Shown: positions 43,401 through 64,000 of the stretch, piece after piece
How the letters are laid out: every line of letters begins with the position of its first letter
How positions within the stretch are numbered: the stretch's first letter is position 1
Assembly (NCBI GenBank): GCA_028583405.1
Contig: JAPTMU010000422.1
Location: 1-64,000 of the forward strand
Direction of reading: 5' to 3'
Source: Pogonophryne albipinna
Taxonomy: Eukaryota; Chordata; Actinopteri; Perciformes; Artedidraconidae
Length of the DNA: 64,000 bases
Translations under genes and position numbers: made by a program
The notes under the pieces: generated by a model
Told to the model about the DNA's origin: nothing
Databases searched by the model: none
What the model saw: the letters and a program-made list of their open reading frames with translations, nothing else

Positions 43401-44040
43401 GCCATATGGTTGCAGATCAAGTAGCTTATGTAACTTTTGCAAGGTTACTGACAAACTAAAGGATACACCAAATCATCCCTCCTTGTTCCCTTTTTGCATT
43501 TAGGAATCATACCGAAGAACACAAGAAGAAATGGCAACAGAGGAAACGTATCTCTCACCTGTGATTACCACAATACTGGGTTGTTCAGATGGACTCGACT
43601 GGTTAACAGTAGGCTGTGTTAGAAGGAATCCAATGTACCTTCTTAAAAGCTAAACAGGATATGAGCAAATTAAGAAAAAAGCACTTTTCGTTTTCTTGTT
43701 TGTTGACGTAAACAAAAGGTCACACAAGTTTTTACAAATATTGATTACAAGTTTGGCGTTGTCCCTCAGGCAAAAGAGGCTTAGCGATGGTTCAAATGTA
43801 AGTATAGAAAAGTGTTTTTCCATTTTGTAAATGCAGCACTTGTCCATCCACAGTCTGCTTTTCCATCAGGTCTGCCCCACAATTGGGTTTGGTTGAAGTA
43901 TGCTAGAAGTAGGAGCTGAAATTCAATTTAGCCCAAGTTTTTTTGTTGTACTATTATTGTTTGTTTATACCACTTTAATTTGTATTTGTTTAGCCTTTCC
44001 GGGAATTGTCACATGGGTGTGGTTGTGAACAGCTGCTGAC
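40450..44040 (-). other. Probable dact1 3' untranslated region and downstream sequence
   Basis: About 3.6 kb directly after the dact1 stop codon lacks the microsatellites, minisatellites and MITEs common elsewhere. No coding frame here is convincing. On the minus strand, ATTAAA signals occur near 43978 (about 60 bases after the stop) and at 40468-40463, the latter followed by a GT-rich stretch. Several AATAAA forms lie between, for example near 41945, 41410 and 40935. I infer a long 3' UTR ending near 40450; the true end needs transcript data. Confidence 0.35.
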
Positions 44041-62703
<18,663 letters not shown>

Positions 62704-63250
62704 CTCCTCCGTCAGAATCCCCGGTGTGAGCTCAGGGTTTCTGGAGCTTCAGGGACTGGAGGAACAACATGGTGCTGGAGGAGGCTGTGCCGCACAGAGG
62801 CACCAGCGTCGGATCAACTGAGAGGAATCACCTGGGTCAGAAAACCTGGATTGAGTGACCTGGGTCAGAAAACCTGGATTAAGTGACCTGGTTCAATTAA
62901 CCCGGATAAAGTGACATGGTTCAGTTAAACAAGATGCATAAACCGGGTGAGAAAGTGAATCCAGAATCCGATGCTCTCTCCGTATGAACCGGTGGTCTCT
63001 CGGTCCTCCTGCAGACGCACCGGTGAGATTAATCCGATAAATGAGTCCCAGGTCCGGGTAAATCCCAGCATGCTCCGGTAAATCCGTGAGAGAGAAGCGT
63101 GTCTTCGCTGCTGCCGCTCCTCCTGCAGTTTCAGACCGGACTGACCGACTGATCCTCGGCTGCAAGGGAGTCCGGTAAACCCCGCCCAGCTCCATGGAGC
63201 CGCAGGCATGAGCAGCATTGAAAACGAGCGCTTCCTGTAGTCGCCTTCAG
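62704..63250 (-). promoter_or_regulatory. Probable dact1 5' leader and promoter region
   Basis: GC-rich relative to the surroundings, with a GC-box-like GGGCGGGG (minus strand, near 63187-63180) and several CpGs. No clear TATA box is seen. Transcription probably starts here, but the start site cannot be fixed from sequence alone. The segment includes a 28-bp tandem repeat at 62828-62930. Confidence 0.4.
62828..62930 (+). repeat. 28-bp tandem repeat upstream of dact1
   Basis: Nearly four copies of TGACCTGGGTCAGAAAAC plus CTGGATTAAG, increasingly diverged to the right. Diverged relatives (CCGGGTAAATCC, CCGGTAAATCC) continue to about 63090. TGACCTGGGTCA contains two nuclear-receptor-like half sites back to back. 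Confidence 0.8.
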
Positions 63251-63657
63251 ATTAAAAATACCTGGGTGACTCGTGAAGATAAAAAGTGATGTATTTCCTA
63301 CAGTTAACAATAAAACGTGATGTATCTTTAAGCTTTCGCTCTTTTGAAGACAATCACCAAATATGATTAATGAACAATCTATAATGTTCGCCTGTGTTAA
63401 TCTTAACTAATGCCCCTTTAAAAATAAACAACATTTGTTTTTTATTAATTGTTTTCTTATCAAATTAAACTTTGACTCGTCGTATTATAATGTTGACGAT
63501 TGTTGTAGTTTATGTTCGACTTCTCACATGTGTAATATGTCTGATGTGAAATGTCTGAAAACGTATAATAATCACATATCTAGTGTTACTTAAATACAGT
63601 AGGCTATTTTTTAAATAGGCCTACTCATTAACGGAACAAATATTTAGGGATTTTACG
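63251..63657. other. AT-rich upstream flank
   Basis: No gene or repeat recognised. Confidence 0.5.
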
Positions 63658-63925
63658 TAAATGTAGAAGTACTCAGATCTTGTGCTTTAGTCAAAGTAGA
63701 AGTACTCAGATTGTGTAGTTGAGTAAAAGTAGAAGTACTCAGATCTTGTACTTGAGTAAAAGTAGAAGTACTCAGATCTTGTACTTGAGTAAAAGTAGAA
63801 GTACTCAGATCTTGTACTTGAGTAAAAGTAGAAGTACTCAGATCTTGTACTTGAGTAAAAGTAGAAGTACCAGAGTGTAGGAATACTCTGTTACAGTAAA
63901 AGCCCTGCATTCAAAATGTTCCTCA
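63658..63925 (-). repeat. 33-bp minisatellite, reverse copy
   Basis: About six units of TAGAAGTACTCAGATCTTG with AGTAAAAG, the reverse complement of the array at 4301-4463, followed by the same flank in reverse (GGAATACTCTGTTACAG, CCTGCATTCAAAATG). It is the same dispersed element at the opposite end of the window. Confidence 0.92.
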
Positions 63926-64000
63926 AGTAAAAGTACAAAAGTATTATCATCAAAATATAGTTAAAGTAGCGACAGTAAAAGTAGTCATTGTGCAGATTGC

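Noticed and set aside
43198..43503. 101-codon plus-strand frame with a hydrophobic start
   Set aside because: It is antisense to the probable dact1 3' UTR, has no recognised domain, and is of a length expected by chance in AT-rich DNA.

Overview
This window is nuclear DNA from a vertebrate, almost certainly a teleost fish. The evidence is a single spliced gene with vertebrate-type introns, very many CA/GT microsatellites, Tc1-like transposons, 3' ends of Rex3/RTE-type and L2/Rex1-type LINEs, and several families of short terminal-inverted-repeat elements (MITEs). I saw no prokaryotic features, tRNA, rRNA or CRISPR array.

The one gene I can name is a dact1-type (Dapper/Dact) gene on the minus strand, read from 62703 down to 44041. 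Four coding exons can be placed from splice sites and reading frame: 62404-62703, 50006-50135, 48196-48309 and 44041-46139. Together they give 2643 bases and an 880-residue protein. It has an N-terminal leucine-zipper region and ends in the MTTV PDZ-binding tail of Dact proteins, which bind Dishevelled in Wnt signalling. A repeat-poor stretch at 40450-44040 is probably its long 3' untranslated region. A GC-rich segment above exon 1 is probably its leader and promoter.

Region by region: 1-12.7 kb holds microsatellites and five kinds of minisatellite: a 57-bp array, a 33-bp array, a 55-bp array whose units carry a CTCF-like motif, a two-part 72-bp array and a 2.2-kb array of 21-bp units. 12.7-31 kb is mostly mobile-element debris. 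It includes a three-level nested insertion (15451-18641), a foldback MITE (20700-21103) and an L2-like LINE split by two oppositely oriented MITEs (22250-24021). 30-36 kb holds two inverted copies of one internally deleted Tc1 element, a young Rex3-like LINE fragment with a perfect 12-base target duplication, a possible solo LTR and a MITE inside a MITE. 37-39.9 kb has the two longest GT arrays and a 20-bp minisatellite. 44-62.7 kb is the dact1 gene, whose introns contain minisatellites, TTAA-flanked MITEs and G-runs. 62.7-64 kb is the gene's upstream flank.

I did not find a new multi-gene system. The most unusual signals are structural: the tandem CTCF-like array, a pyrimidine-rich minisatellite that runs into the exon 3 splice acceptor of dact1, large opposed copies of the 57-bp array inside dact1 intron 1, and the nested or paired transposon insertions. 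Long reading frames in the repeat arrays exist because the repeat unit is a multiple of three or lacks stops; they are not treated as genes. A few possible exons of unidentified minus-strand genes are listed with low confidence.
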